From Shewanella japonica (GTDB taxonomy: Bacteria > Pseudomonadota > Gammaproteobacteria > Enterobacterales > Shewanellaceae): DNA of 64,000 nucleotides. The notes under the pieces were generated by a model. That model was not told the DNA's origin. It saw only the letters and a program-made list of their open reading frames with translations, and made no database searches. The translations under genes were made by a program, and so were the position numbers. Numbering within the stretch: position 1 is the stretch's first letter; each line of letters opens with the position of its first letter. Of this stretch, positions 8,712-17,435 are shown one piece after another. The stretch covers positions 3,021,001-3,085,000 of the forward strand of contig NZ_CP020472.1 in assembly GCF_002075795.1 (NCBI RefSeq), in the 5' to 3' direction.

Positions 8712-10240
8712 AGGTTAACCTCACACATATCGGCTAAGGCAGGTTGCCTGCCTGAAGCTTGTCCCTTTTGAAAGGCCTGCCCTTGCTGAGAGAGCTGCTC
8801 GAGCTGAGAATCTTTCTCGTGCAGAAAGTACCGTTCGCGCTGAAAGCACTGGGTTAATTTCCCACCAGCAATCTGCCAGACTTTACTTAAGTGCGTTTTC
8901 ATTATTGGCCTATGACTTGTTATAAGAATGGCTCCACCTTGCAAACAAAAGTCTGTCAATGCATCAATCACATAAGAAAAATACTGACTATCTAAACCCG
9001 CAAAAGGGTCATCAAGTAATAACACTTTAGGCTTCAAACAAAGTACTGAGGCTAAGGCAACTAAATGTTGTTGACCGTATGACAGCTTATGCGGGGATTG
9101 AGCCGCCAAATGACTGATATTGAGCTGAGTTAATATTTCACTCGCACGTGACACTGGTAAACCAAATCGCTTTAAACTAAATTCAACCTCTTGTTGCACA
9201 GACACTTCAAATAACTGTCTAGATGGACGCTGCATCAAAAAGCCCAGGTCCTGTCCAAAAGTACCAAGTTTAACCGGCTTGCCTAACATCAAAATCGCGT
9301 GCTGATTTTTATCATCAATACCGACAATTTGATTCAACAAGCTTGTTTTTCCGCAGCCATTTTCTCCAAACAACCCAACCATTTCACCAGCGTAAAGCTG
9401 CAACTCTTGGCTAAGTTCAATCAATGGCGGCTTATCAGTAAATTGAACCGTCAAGGGTGATATAGCTAACCTGATGTCAGTTTGTACAGATACCGTTATA
9501 GCTTGAACAGCTGGCATATTTAACCGCCAAAGTTCAGTATTTTCTCTCAGTTGTGGCTTGTTAGCTAAATGCGTTAAAGGGCAAGTTTCTGCTTTCTGAA
9601 TGGGCGCTTTATCCTGTTTATTCAGCACGCCGTTTTTTAATAGCCAATGTGTATTGATAACTTGGGAGAATGCCGCAGAATGGTGCTCTGTCATCACGAC
9701 ACTTACCCCCGAATCCACAAGCTGTTTTAGAGCCTCATTTAACTCAACAACACCAGCATCATCCAATTGTGCCCATGGTTCATCAATAAAAATCACATTG
9801 GGACGAAGCACAAGCTGCGCAGCTAACATCAGCCGATATTTTTGTCCAAGCGACAAATTACTCACTTGCGTATCTAATGGTAAATCGAGTCCTACCTGCT
9901 GTAATGCTTGCAAAACAAGTTGCAGCATCTCAGGTGCAGGAAAGGCTAAGTTTTCTAAACCAAAGGCAACTTCTGCACCCACAGTTTCTCGAATAAGCTG
10001 TATATGGGGATCTTGCATAACGAGGCCTAAACGAAGGCCATCGCTATGTAATATCTCACCTTTAAAATCAAATTCACTTGGCATTGCCATCAGCTGTAGC
10101 AAGGAGGACTTACCTGCGCCAGTCTCACCACAAATACAGTGGCACTCGCCCGCTATCACGGTAAAGTTCAATTGCTTAAAAAGCGCTACAGATGATGACT
10201 GATGTCGAAAACTAACTTCATGCAATGCCAATAATGTCAT
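8708..10240 (-). CDS. Fused dual-ABC ATPase of an ECF transporter (EcfA1-EcfA2 type)
   Basis: A 510-residue cytoplasmic ATPase containing two complete ABC domains. The first has Walker A GETGAGKSS (38-46), signature LSLGQ and Walker B VIFIDEPW. The second has Walker A GENGCGKTS near 300, signature LSYGQ and Walker B VLLLDDPF. This is the fused form of the paired EcfA subunits found in several ECF systems. It starts 3 bases after the TonB receptor stop and overlaps the T component gene by 4 bases. A low-complexity Gln-rich tail (about 470-500) follows the second domain. Confidence 0.85.
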   Translation of the reverse strand: MTLLALHEVSFRHQSSSVALFKQLNFTVIAGECHCICGETGAGKSSLLQLMAMPSEFDFKGEILHSDGLRLGLVMQDPHIQLIRETVGAEVAFGLENLAFPAPEMLQLVLQALQQVGLDLPLDTQVSNLSLGQKYRLMLAAQLVLRPNVIFIDEPWAQLDDAGVVELNEALKQLVDSGVSVVMTEHHSAAFSQVINTHWLLKNGVLNKQDKAPIQKAETCPLTHLANKPQLRENTELWRLNMPAVQAITVSVQTDIRLAISPLTVQFTDKPPLIELSQELQLYAGEMVGLFGENGCGKTSLLNQIVGIDDKNQHAILMLGKPVKLGTFGQDLGFLMQRPSRQLFEVSVQQEVEFSLKRFGLPVSRASEILTQLNISHLAAQSPHKLSYGQQHLVALASVLCLKPKVLLLDDPFAGLDSQYFSYVIDALTDFCLQGGAILITSHRPIMKTHLSKVWQIAGGKLTQCFQRERYFLHEKDSQLEQLSQQGQAFQKGQASGRQPALADMCEVNL

Positions 10241-10243
10241 TGG

Positions 10244-12295
10244 TTACAACTGCCAATTAATACCAACAAAGATCTGTCTGCCTGCTTGAGGCAATGCTTC
10301 ACTTTGATAGTAGTTTTCATCCAGTAAATTAGTCGCTCGAATATAGGCTTCTAAATGATCCACCATCAATGGCTGCACAATATTGATATCAACTAATGTG
10401 TAGTTATCCACTTCATTTCTAACTGAGATTGTTTCACCTGAAATTTTCTCGCTGGTGTAATAAATTTGATCGGCAATATATTCAACGTTCAGGTTTACAC
10501 TCATACCGAAATCGAATTGATAAAGGCCTTGGAATCTAAACTGATGTTTTGGTCGATACTCTAATTCGTTCATAAGATCATTATCAGAATCTTCAGCATC
10601 TAAATAGCTGTAAGAGACTGTCAAATCTAAGTCATCGAAGTATTCGTTTCTTACAGAAAAATCGACCCCTTTAAACGCGTAGTTACTGATATTTTGATAA
10701 ACACCGTCATTGTCTTTGGCAATGTAGTTTTCAGCGTCAGTGTAATAGCCGGTAATATCTAAGCTGGTGTTATAAGCTAACCCTTGATTCAGACCTAACT
10801 CAACATGTGATGATTCCTCAGGCTCTAGCTCACTGTTACCTGATGATTGCGCATAGAGGTTTCTTAATGATGGAAAACGCACTTTACGAGCAATACCTGC
10901 ATGCAGTTTACTGTCCTCAGTCACTCGCCAAAAACTAGAAAGTTGCGCCGAGTAATTAGTATCGTCAGCATCATCACGCTCTTGACTGTGCGCCGCACCA
11001 CCGATAGTGACACCGTACTTACCGTCATTCTGGTACTGATATTCGACGGCCAGCGTATTTAACCAGCCATCCTTATTAAAATCATCACTTGAACCTGAAC
11101 CATCGCCACTTCCAGAACCTGAACCACTGCCACTGCCACTGCCACTGCCACTGCCACTGCCAAGAATAGAGACGCTACTTGTATTAGCCTCGTAATTAAC
11201 GGATTCCCAACTTTGCTTTTCGCTAATAATTGAGCCTGTTAATAAACCCGCTGTATCAAAATCAGCAATCAGCTGTAAGTTCCCGCCCTGCACCGTTGAT
11301 ATGCCATCTTGCGTAGAATCAATATCGCTGTAATCGCTACTGGTATAGACAGTTTCAAATACCTGACTTTCGTTATGGTAGCCATAGCCTCGTAACGCGA
11401 GACGATCAGAAAACTTATGTGCAAAGCCTAACTGAACAATGGTGCTTTCAAAATCATCAACTCGTTCAAACTTAGATTTACTGGTTCCTGTGCCATCCGT
11501 GCTTGGTTTACCCCAATTGCCAGACTTATAGTTTACATTTGCGCTCAACATCGTTTCATCAGAAACAAAGTAGCTTCCTTGGGCGTAAAAATTATCGACA
11601 GTCTTATCAGCATTTAAACGTGTATCACCACTTTGCTCATCCGTGTCTTCAAAATCTGATGACATCGGAAATCCATCAGTTTGCTGGCGGTTATAACTAG
11701 CAAAACCTTGCCACTTTTCACCGCTTCCAGCTAAGTTCACATTGCCATTTATTGTGTCATTTTCTGCGAACTCAAGGTTACCGGATACACTTGGAGCGCT
11801 ATCGCCTTGTCGAGTGATAATATTGATCACACCACCCGCACCACCTGGTCCGTAAAGCACAGACGTTGGGCCAACTGAGACTTCAACTGACTCAATTTGT
11901 GAAGCTGGTATGACACTTGGATCAAACTGACCGTCTTCAGCATCATTGGCAGGAACACCATTAATTAAGTAAATAACATGGCGCGCTTTAAATCCGCGAA
12001 TATCGACTCTCGGCGTTCCCTGCCCGCCAACTCGTACGTATATGCCAGGTACATTTGCCAGAATTAAGTCAAGACTTTGTGCGCCTGAGGCTTCTATTTC
12101 TTCTCGTGAGATATCCCAGTGAGCCATAGAAGACTGCGCCGCTGTAGGGCCTTCACCTTTTACAACAATCACCTCTTGAATCTTCAGAACGGGATCGCGT
12201 TCAATCGTTTCTGCATAGGTATTTAAGCTGGCTAAAATAGCAATGGATAACACTGAATAACGCAATGATTTTTGCGCAGGCTTGCTCATGTTCAT
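10244..12295 (-). CDS. TonB-dependent outer-membrane receptor of the ECF cassette
   Basis: A 683-residue receptor with a signal peptide ending near NTYA, a plug domain (about 45-170, with PGIYVRVGGQGTPRVDIRG and LYGPGGAGGVINI), and a 22-strand barrel ending in NWQL. It is BtuB-sized, at the small end for the family. As the first gene of a six-gene set with stop-to-start gaps of a few bases, it should deliver its ligand to the periplasm for the ECF transporter. An extracellular loop near 378-400 contains a run of alternating Gly-Ser encoded by a 6-bp tandem repeat. ATGs at 12295 and 12289 are both possible starts. Confidence 0.88.
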   Translation of the reverse strand: MNMSKPAQKSLRYSVLSIAILASLNTYAETIERDPVLKIQEVIVVKGEGPTAAQSSMAHWDISREEIEASGAQSLDLILANVPGIYVRVGGQGTPRVDIRGFKARHVIYLINGVPANDAEDGQFDPSVIPASQIESVEVSVGPTSVLYGPGGAGGVINIITRQGDSAPSVSGNLEFAENDTINGNVNLAGSGEKWQGFASYNRQQTDGFPMSSDFEDTDEQSGDTRLNADKTVDNFYAQGSYFVSDETMLSANVNYKSGNWGKPSTDGTGTSKSKFERVDDFESTIVQLGFAHKFSDRLALRGYGYHNESQVFETVYTSSDYSDIDSTQDGISTVQGGNLQLIADFDTAGLLTGSIISEKQSWESVNYEANTSSVSILGSGSGSGSGSGSGSGSGSGDGSGSSDDFNKDGWLNTLAVEYQYQNDGKYGVTIGGAAHSQERDDADDTNYSAQLSSFWRVTEDSKLHAGIARKVRFPSLRNLYAQSSGNSELEPEESSHVELGLNQGLAYNTSLDITGYYTDAENYIAKDNDGVYQNISNYAFKGVDFSVRNEYFDDLDLTVSYSYLDAEDSDNDLMNELEYRPKHQFRFQGLYQFDFGMSVNLNVEYIADQIYYTSEKISGETISVRNEVDNYTLVDINIVQPLMVDHLEAYIRATNLLDENYYQSEALPQAGRQIFVGINWQL
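11096..11162. repeat. Hexanucleotide (CCACTG) tandem repeat encoding Gly-Ser run
   Basis: About seven near-perfect CCACTG units (11124-11160) extend a less regular Ser/Gly-coding stretch. In the TonB receptor frame this gives an uninterrupted Gly-Ser alternation followed by GDGSGSS and a calcium-loop-like DFNKDG. Changes in copy number would stay in frame and alter only loop length. Confidence 0.9.
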
Positions 12296-12320
12296 TGTGC
12301 GACAACATCCTAATTAATAA

Positions 12321-12375
12321 GTCCTATTTGAGTGCGAGCATTGTTGCGATCGCAATCTAAAAACTCAACTAGGAC
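12321..12375. promoter_or_regulatory. Concentric double inverted repeat upstream of the TonB receptor
   Basis: Outer arms at 12321-12333 and 12363-12375 are complementary at 12 of 13 positions (GTCCTA.TTGAGT type). Their centres are 42 bp apart. Between them lies a perfect 12-bp palindrome TTGCGATCGCAA at 12344-12355, offset from the outer centre by only 1.5 bp. The element is 26-80 bases upstream of the receptor ATG. It could be an operator for one of the neighbouring regulators or a structured 5' leader. Confidence 0.6.
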
Positions 12376-12428
12376 CCATTAAAACTACAACCAACACGAC
12401 AAAATCTGACAAATTGGAAATCAAAACC

Positions 12429-12453
12429 AAAAAAAAGGACAAAATGTCCTTTT
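12429..12453 (-). terminator. Rho-independent terminator of the Fis-type regulator gene
   Basis: On the minus strand AAAAGGACA and TGTCCTTTT pair across a 3-base loop and run into TTTTT. It lies downstream of the regulator stop and upstream of the TonB receptor, so the receptor operon probably has its own promoter. Confidence 0.75.
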
Positions 12454-12528
12454 AAAGTGCATAAATATCAAACTAGAGGCAAACTTGATGCAATCAGCAT
12501 TTATGAATTAGTGATGAATTATTGGTTT

Positions 12529-14010
12529 TCAGTCTTTCGCCCATTCATTTAATTTTCTATCGATGGTTTTGCGAGAGATATTTAAGTGTTCTGCTGCTAA
12601 TAGCTTATTGCCTTGGTAAATATTCATTACCCGCAAAATATGGGCTTTCTCGATGTGCTTAAGATCCCACTCAATGGGAAAGAAGTGCTGAGTAGATGAA
12701 GTAGCCTCGCTAATACTTTGCCTATCAGCCTGTTGGCAATCGGTATGAGGGTTTTGCTTAAAGTACTCATTGGGATGTACATTCATCATCAAACACTGCT
12801 CAACCGTATTTTTTAACTCTTGAATATTCCCTGGCCAATCATATTCTGTCAGGGTTTGATAATCAGTAATCCGCCACGCGTTAAAACGTGTGAGTAAATC
12901 TTCAGCAACAAAAACGTCAGTTGCAATCAATTGACTCACAAAAAACTTAACGAGTAAGACAATATCCTCAGAACGTTGATTCAAAGGAGGTAAATGAAGG
13001 TAGAGACACGCCAAACGATGATACAGCTCTGATGAAAAAGCCCCTTGTTGAACTCGCCTCAAGAGTGAAGAATGACTCAAACTGACTACTCTCAGCTTTA
13101 GAGTAGACAACAAACTAACTGAGTCTAACAATTGCATTAAAGCAATTTGACCAGTAACAGATAGACTATCCACATGTGTCAAAACAAGCTGTACATATCG
13201 CATTGGATTAGAGGTTGCTTTATCACAACCAGCTAAAGCCGTTTTCGTCAGCTGCAACTCATCACGGCAGTCTATAACAACTTGTTGGTAAGGACTGTCT
13301 GCCAACTGCAATAATTGATGAGTCGCTAACTTCTTACCGGTACCAACAAGGCCTTCGATCAATATAGGAGAATTAGATACACTGGCACTGAGTATGTTAG
13401 CTCTCATCGTTTCTGCAATGCTACTGTCACCAACAAGCTGTGAGTATGACTTAACGGGCTGACGTGTTTGCAGGGAAACTTGCTTAGATGACAATCGATA
13501 ACGCTTACACCAATTCGCAATGATAGATTCTGAGTCACGATACTTAATCGGCTTACTTATAAAATCCTTCGCCCCCTTTCTCATCATGGCTAATATATCG
13601 TCAGCCTCAGGCACACGACTAAGCACAATGAAATGCTCTGGGTAACAATACTTATCATCAGCAGATTTAAGTTCGATGTTATGGGTTACAGCGTCAAATG
13701 AAGAATCGAGTATTGGAAAGTCACTGTTATTAATACCTTGATGAATAACATCACCTGCAAGATGTTGACGGTTTAGCAACTGCCAAAATGTTTCGACCAA
13801 CTTGATATCGATAACAACCAAATCGAAATTGAATCGCCGAAAATTGACTACCGCTAATTCAAGCGTTCTTGCGTGCTGAATCAACCTGAAGTATCGAGAT
13901 AATATCGGCTCAAGACTTTGCCAAGCACTTAAGTCCGGCTCAATCACCATGACAGCCATATCCAATTGCATTGGGTCAGAAACATGCTCGTTTAATTTAG
14001 CCTTATTCAT
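12529..14010 (-). CDS. Degenerate NtrC-like regulator (receiver-like, AAA-like, Fis HTH)
   Basis: A 493-residue protein laid out like an NtrC response regulator. It has a receiver-like N-terminus (LVVIDIKL, later ISKPIKY), an AAA-like region with Walker A GLVGTGKK near 217-224, and a C-terminal Fis helix-turn-helix (NKLLAAEHLNISRKTIDRKL). The GAFTGA loop that contacts sigma-54 is absent, and the Walker B position reads LVLTHVDSL rather than a DE pair. The later LYHRLACLYLHLPPL segment is retained. It is therefore unlikely to be a working sigma-54 activator and probably regulates by DNA binding alone, perhaps of the adjacent TonB-ECF operon. Confidence 0.75.
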   Translation of the reverse strand: MNKAKLNEHVSDPMQLDMAVMVIEPDLSAWQSLEPILSRYFRLIQHARTLELAVVNFRRFNFDLVVIDIKLVETFWQLLNRQHLAGDVIHQGINNSDFPILDSSFDAVTHNIELKSADDKYCYPEHFIVLSRVPEADDILAMMRKGAKDFISKPIKYRDSESIIANWCKRYRLSSKQVSLQTRQPVKSYSQLVGDSSIAETMRANILSASVSNSPILIEGLVGTGKKLATHQLLQLADSPYQQVVIDCRDELQLTKTALAGCDKATSNPMRYVQLVLTHVDSLSVTGQIALMQLLDSVSLLSTLKLRVVSLSHSSLLRRVQQGAFSSELYHRLACLYLHLPPLNQRSEDIVLLVKFFVSQLIATDVFVAEDLLTRFNAWRITDYQTLTEYDWPGNIQELKNTVEQCLMMNVHPNEYFKQNPHTDCQQADRQSISEATSSTQHFFPIEWDLKHIEKAHILRVMNIYQGNKLLAAEHLNISRKTIDRKLNEWAKD

Positions 14011-14220
14011 TAACGGTTATCCAAGCGTAAGTCATCAAATATTATCAATTCAATCAGATAATCTGGATAAATATGATCTCAAAGCGCACATTAATTACAA
14101 GTAGGATAAATCCAACATTGCCCACAAAAGTTAACTTTAACTGCTAATGCAGATATGCATCGACGCTCGCAATTATTACACTAACGAATCATTGCCACCT
14201 AAGCAGCATCTGGGATTACT

Positions 14221-15126
14221 ATGCCAATTGATTCAAGCATTATCTATATGAGCACTAAGCAAGTCGCTGAATACTTGGACTTAAATGAGAAAAAAGTTTA
14301 CTCGATGGCCAACCAGCGCATCCTACCTGCAACAAAAGTGACAGGAAAATGGCTATTTCCCAAAGTGTTAATTGATCGTTGGCTTATGGATTCATGCCAT
14401 AGCGGTATGCTGTCAGATAGAATGCACATCACTGGCAGTGACGACCCTCTACTTTCAATGCTTGTTGCACAATTAATGTCTGAAGGGGAACATCAAGAAA
14501 TCATCAGCTATAGCGCAACAGGCTCTAAGTCAGGCTTAACTTTGCTTTCCCGTGGTTATGCTGATGTCTGTAGTATTCACTGGGAAAGCCAACATGGCAG
14601 TCGAGACAGTTTATACACCCTATTGAAAAGCTACCCTAATCATCAACAATGGATTTTAGTGAGTGGGTTTGAACGACATCAAGGCTTAATGGTTCGCCAA
14701 GAAATGGCATCACTTTTTGATAATGTAAACCAAGGCACATTACAGTCTTTAAGATGGGTTTCAAGACAAAAAGGTGCAGGTAGCCAACTTCATTTAGAGC
14801 AATGGTTAACGCAGCAGCATATCAATATTAATGAATTACTTTTTACTGCCACAGCAAAGTCGGAACGAGAGCTAGCGGCTTATATAGCTCGTAATAATGC
14901 TGATATTGGTTTTGGTTGTCAGGCCGTTGCTGTAGAAAGCGGGTTACATTTTATTCCTCAGCTAACTGAGTCGTTTGACTTTGTCATGTCTCAGAGCATC
15001 TTTTTCAGGCGCCAACTGCAAGCGCTATTAACCTTGTTAAATCAACCTCAAACCACCCAGCTAGCTAATTTATTATCGGGTTACCAGTTAACGAAAAGTG
15101 GCGAGCTCCTTTGGCGTGGTCAGTAA
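14221..15126 (+). CDS. HTH (excisionase-type) regulator with periplasmic-binding-protein-like ligand domain
   Basis: The 301-residue protein has an N-terminal MerR/excisionase-type helix-turn-helix (about 8-58, TKQVAEYLDLNEKKVYSMAN) and a C-terminal PBP-like domain (about 85-285, the PF12727 type). That architecture is known from regulators and MoeA fusions linked to molybdate or tungstate metabolism, so an oxyanion or small-molecule ligand is plausible. It lies divergently from the Fis-type regulator across 210 bases that hold a perfect AAAGTTAACTTT palindrome at 14127-14138. It ends at a strong terminator. The regulatory target is inferred to be local. Confidence 0.75.
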   Translation: MPIDSSIIYMSTKQVAEYLDLNEKKVYSMANQRILPATKVTGKWLFPKVLIDRWLMDSCHSGMLSDRMHITGSDDPLLSMLVAQLMSEGEHQEIISYSATGSKSGLTLLSRGYADVCSIHWESQHGSRDSLYTLLKSYPNHQQWILVSGFERHQGLMVRQEMASLFDNVNQGTLQSLRWVSRQKGAGSQLHLEQWLTQQHININELLFTATAKSERELAAYIARNNADIGFGCQAVAVESGLHFIPQLTESFDFVMSQSIFFRRQLQALLTLLNQPQTTQLANLLSGYQLTKSGELLWRGQ

Positions 15127-15200
15127 AAAATCAAGAATAAGCTCACTCACGTTTAGTCAAAGCTTATAGAATGATTCATCCTTAATAGATCAAAGGCTTG

Positions 15201-15232
15201 TACTACCTGAATAAGGCAGGTAGTATTTTTTT
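15201..15232 (+). terminator. Rho-independent terminator, 24 bases before the next gene
   Basis: TACTACCTG pairs perfectly with CAGGTAGTA over a 7-base loop and runs into seven T. It ends the HTH-PBP regulator transcript. Only 23 bases separate it from the TTG start of the diguanylate cyclase gene, so it may also act as an attenuator for that gene. Confidence 0.9.
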
Positions 15233-15255
15233 ATAATAATGACAAGGATGATTCA

Positions 15256-17424
15256 TTGAATAAAAAATCCATCAATCCACAACACCTTATTTTAGCACTG
15301 GTTCTAGGTGTCATTGGCTTTATCGTCAACTGTTACCCCATTCCTATTTTTGCCAACGTCCAGCTGGTCATGGGTAATACCTTTACGGTTGTATCTGCCG
15401 TTATTTTAGGCCCTTGGTATGCCCTATTAACAGCTGTTTTCAGTGCAACAGGCTTAATGGTCACTTGGGGAAGTCCTCATGTTTACTTACTGTTTTGTAT
15501 CGAAGCGGTATTTATAGGTTTTATTCGCCGTAAAGGGGTTTACCCCCTATACGGCAGTGCCATTTACTGGATACTTATCGGAATGCCACTGACGTATTTA
15601 TACATGAAAATAGTCAGTGATTTACCAGCAAGTCATATGCCGTTTGCCATCATTAAGCAAAGCATTAATGGTCTAATATATGCCTGTTTAGCTTCTTTAA
15701 TTATTGTATTGGTCCCTAAACTTTGGCAATTTAATGGCCAAGGTACGGCGAAAAAAAGACGTTCATTCAATGCTCAAGTAACCTACTTTATGACATTGAT
15801 GATCACCTTATGCTTACTTATCTCTGCCCTTAGTTTTAATTATCTGTTTTTAGAAAAGCAGCAGCAGCTATTAAAACAAAACTTAACTGATACGACGCAA
15901 CATTTAAGCTCTGCAACCGAGCAATACATAGACGATCACAAAAAAGTGATTGAATACGCAGCCAACTTTCTCAGTTTAGCCAATACCACGAACGACGAAT
16001 GGCAGCCAATGCTGAGTCAACTGCACACAAGTTATCCTAGTTTCATTACCATGTTGATTGCCGATAACAATGCGCGAGTCAAAGCAGGTAGCCCTGGTGT
16101 TATGATGCTGGACGAAAAAAACAATATTAAAAATATGTCGATAAGTGACCGGGATTACTTTATTCAATCCTTCCATAATCGCCAATTATATGTCTCATCC
16201 GTATTCAAAGGGCGTGGATTTGGTAGTGACTCAATCATCGCTATCAGTGCGCCGTTTTACCAAAATAATAATCAAGCACAAGTTGCTGGTATCATTGAAG
16301 GTTCCTTGAATTTACAGTTTTTCGCTAATATCGATAATCAAAATACTTATGGTGAAAAAGAGTTGCTGGTACTTATAGATGACAATAAAAAAATTATCTA
16401 TGCATCCTCAGAACTTGAGCTCAATGAAGAAGATGAATTTACTTACTCTGATGATAAAGGCGCATACCATATTGCGTTAAATACCATCAATATTCGTGAT
16501 CTTGAATCCACTTCGCCAGAACATGTATTTGTAAAAAAACGCCTTAATAATGGTTGGGAGTTATATGTATTAAAACCCCTCTCACCGTTGCTTAAAACTG
16601 CCGAGCAGCAAATGTTAGGCACCTTTTTGATGCTGATTATTTCAATTATTTTCACCTTTATCATTTCAAGAAAGGTGTGCCAATTATTAACAGCGCCACT
16701 CGAAATCGTCGCTAACCAATTTGGTAATATCAATAATGATGATTTAAAAAGCCAAGTGCTGGATGAAAACTCGTCTAAAGAAGTATTTAACCTCTACCAG
16801 CGGCTCACCAACAGTAAGCGTGAACTGCTAACACATCAGCTAGAACTTGAAGAGACGGTGGCAATCCGAACTGATGAATTAGAGCAAGCCAACAAAAAGC
16901 TACTTGCCTTAGTGGATAAAGATCCATTAACGGATCTTAAAAACCGCCGTTATGCTGAAGATAAATTTGATGGCTTATTAGATTTTTGCTTACGTGGTGA
17001 ACATGCAATTACCATAGCAATTCTTGATTTAGACTTTTTTAAGCAGGTCAACGATACCTATGGACACTTAGCAGGAGATGAATGTTTACGTACCGTCTCA
17101 AGTTTACTTAAGCAAGAGTTTAAACGTGATACGGATATTGTATCTCGCTACGGTGGAGAAGAGTTTTTACTTATTTTACCGATATCAAATGCCCTTAAAA
17201 TTGAGCATCATTTAAATCAATTCAAACAAAAGTTAGCAGCACTTGTGATTACTTCTCCAACAGATCAACAGCAGTTTTCTGTGACCACCAGTATCGGCGC
17301 AATTACTGCTAATGCCAGCTTTTCAACTGACATTGATGTATGGATTAAAGTGGCCGACGATAATCTGTATGCGGCCAAAGAACAAGGTCGAAATAAAGTT
17401 ATCATTAATGTGATTAATGAGTAA
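15256..17424 (+). CDS. Membrane diguanylate cyclase with 5-TM N-terminus, Cache-like sensor and GGDEF domain
   Basis: A 722-residue protein predicted to make c-di-GMP. The order is: a hydrophobic N-terminal module with about five membrane segments (10-165), a membrane segment (about 175-200), an extracytoplasmic Cache-like domain (about 205-445, with SISDRDYFIQ), another membrane segment (about 455-475), a HAMP-like linker, a coiled segment, and GGDEF. The active site is GGEEF at 633-637, and an RDTD inhibitory site lies exactly five residues before it, so product inhibition is likely. The start is TTG with AAGGA just upstream; the only nearby ATG (15249) is out of frame and stops at once. 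Confidence 0.85.
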   Translation: MNKKSINPQHLILALVLGVIGFIVNCYPIPIFANVQLVMGNTFTVVSAVILGPWYALLTAVFSATGLMVTWGSPHVYLLFCIEAVFIGFIRRKGVYPLYGSAIYWILIGMPLTYLYMKIVSDLPASHMPFAIIKQSINGLIYACLASLIIVLVPKLWQFNGQGTAKKRRSFNAQVTYFMTLMITLCLLISALSFNYLFLEKQQQLLKQNLTDTTQHLSSATEQYIDDHKKVIEYAANFLSLANTTNDEWQPMLSQLHTSYPSFITMLIADNNARVKAGSPGVMMLDEKNNIKNMSISDRDYFIQSFHNRQLYVSSVFKGRGFGSDSIIAISAPFYQNNNQAQVAGIIEGSLNLQFFANIDNQNTYGEKELLVLIDDNKKIIYASSELELNEEDEFTYSDDKGAYHIALNTINIRDLESTSPEHVFVKKRLNNGWELYVLKPLSPLLKTAEQQMLGTFLMLIISIIFTFIISRKVCQLLTAPLEIVANQFGNINNDDLKSQVLDENSSKEVFNLYQRLTNSKRELLTHQLELEETVAIRTDELEQANKKLLALVDKDPLTDLKNRRYAEDKFDGLLDFCLRGEHAITIAILDLDFFKQVNDTYGHLAGDECLRTVSSLLKQEFKRDTDIVSRYGGEEFLLILPISNALKIEHHLNQFKQKLAALVITSPTDQQQFSVTTSIGAITANASFSTDIDVWIKVADDNLYAAKEQGRNKVIINVINE

Positions 17425-17435
17425 GACGGTTATAC

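Noticed and set aside
9600..10202. 200-codon plus-strand frame opposite the ECF ATPase
   Set aside because: Ser/Cys-rich antisense translation of the first ABC domain; no start signal.
12296..12528. Cobalamin or other known riboswitch upstream of the TonB receptor
   Set aside because: No B12-box, TPP or FMN core sequence was seen; only the palindromic element and a terminator are present.
12529..14010. Standard sigma-54 enhancer-binding protein
   Set aside because: GAFTGA and the Walker B acidic pair are absent.
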